Shown here one piece after another: positions 38,072 through 38,200 of a stretch of DNA of 38,200 nucleotides; the first letter of the stretch is position 1, and every line of letters starts with the position of its first letter. The DNA comes from Lachnospiraceae bacterium. Lineage in GTDB: Bacteria; Bacillota; Clostridia; Lachnospirales; Lachnospiraceae. The stretch is from contig JAAWNY010000027.1 of assembly GCA_022799175.1 (NCBI GenBank), forward strand, positions 1 to 38,200, read 5' to 3'. The notes beneath the pieces are model-generated. The model did no database searches. It saw only the letters and a list, made by a program, of their open reading frames with translations, and was not told where the DNA came from. The translations under genes were made by a program, and so were the position numbers.

Positions 38072-38183
38072 AGAATTCCTAAAACCCCTGAATTTGGCGT
38101 TGAAACGAAAATATACAAACTCGCTCCGCTCAGACAGTGTATATTTTCGTTTCAACGCCAAATTCAGGGATTTAAGGACTTCT
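38072..38183. repeat. Very long inverted repeat near the window end
   Basis: A perfect 32-base stem (38086-38117 with 38138-38169) closes a 20-base loop that contains CTCGCTCCGCTC, and an outer 14-base stem with three mismatches extends the arms to 46 bases each. The arms contain TTGGCGTTGAAACG and its complement. It has the same build (long perfect inner stem, imperfect outer stem, short loop) as the element at 22700-22802, although the sequences differ. Confidence 0.85.
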
Positions 38184-38200
38184 AAATCTCTGCAAAGTCA

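Larger units (their letters stand above)
37847..38200. other. Gene-free end of the window, hairpin-rich
   Basis: No supported gene lies here. It holds three hairpins, at 37896-37969, 38032-38061 (AACGGAAAA with TTTTCCGTT, followed by TTC, terminator-like on the plus strand) and 38072-38183. The first and third are described separately. A short stretch at 37985-38050 is purine-rich and may be the decayed end of a gene, but I recognise nothing in it. Confidence 0.5.

Overview
The window looks like a chromosomal segment of a motile, spore-forming, low-GC Firmicute, most likely a Lachnospiraceae-type gut clostridium. The evidence is the spore protease GPR, a Csp-like S8 peptidase without a signal peptide, strong AGGAGG ribosome binding sites, frequent TTG/GTG starts, a GPH-transporter lactose locus, and chemotaxis and flagellin genes with sigma-D type promoters. 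I did not recognise a specific species. No tRNA, rRNA, CRISPR array or intact mobile element was seen.

Layout. 1-2.1 kb: gpr (-), diverging from rpsT (+), then a small XRE-type regulator (+). 2.1-7.9 kb: a lactose-type locus with lacZ and then a GPH sugar:cation symporter on the minus strand, divergent from an AraC-family activator; the 376-base gap holds a 14-base palindrome and a repeated 13-mer. 7.9-8.5 kb: a gene-poor gap with a broken RhuM-family remnant (two in-frame TAG codons). 8.5-14.1 kb (all -): Csp-like S8 peptidase, M32 carboxypeptidase, a GGDEF-EAL protein with degenerate active sites, and a NUDIX hydrolase. 14.1-21.4 kb (all -): a compact run ruvA-ruvB-zapA-U32 peptidase-ftsW/rodA-class B PBP, apparently from one sigma-A promoter. 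21.5-22.7 kb: a divergent RNase H-like exonuclease (+), ending in a very long hairpin.

22.8-32.4 kb is a chemotaxis region. Two chemoreceptor genes (with a possible 64-residue ORF between them) run on the minus strand, divergent from cheA-cheW-cheR-cheB plus a membrane-anchored C39-like cysteine peptidase on the plus strand. Both arms start at sigma-D type sites. 32.4-37.7 kb (-) holds two flagellin genes, each with its own promoter and terminator, followed by a pair of paralogous GT2 glycosyltransferases with repeat-like C-terminal halves. That pair also has a good sigma-D type promoter, which ties it to flagellar expression and suggests flagellin glycosylation. The last 470 bases hold the promoter of the shorter flagellin and two more unusually long hairpins.

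Most interesting points: the sigma-D controlled glycosyltransferase pair next to flagellins; the GGA-rich, CsrA-like leader of the larger flagellin; a zinc-binding CZB motif set in the extracytoplasmic part of a chemoreceptor; a GGDEF-EAL protein that has lost key catalytic residues of both domains; a C39-like peptidase ending the che cluster with no visible Shine-Dalgarno; and three very long, near-perfect hairpins. No complete, clearly new multi-gene system was found.
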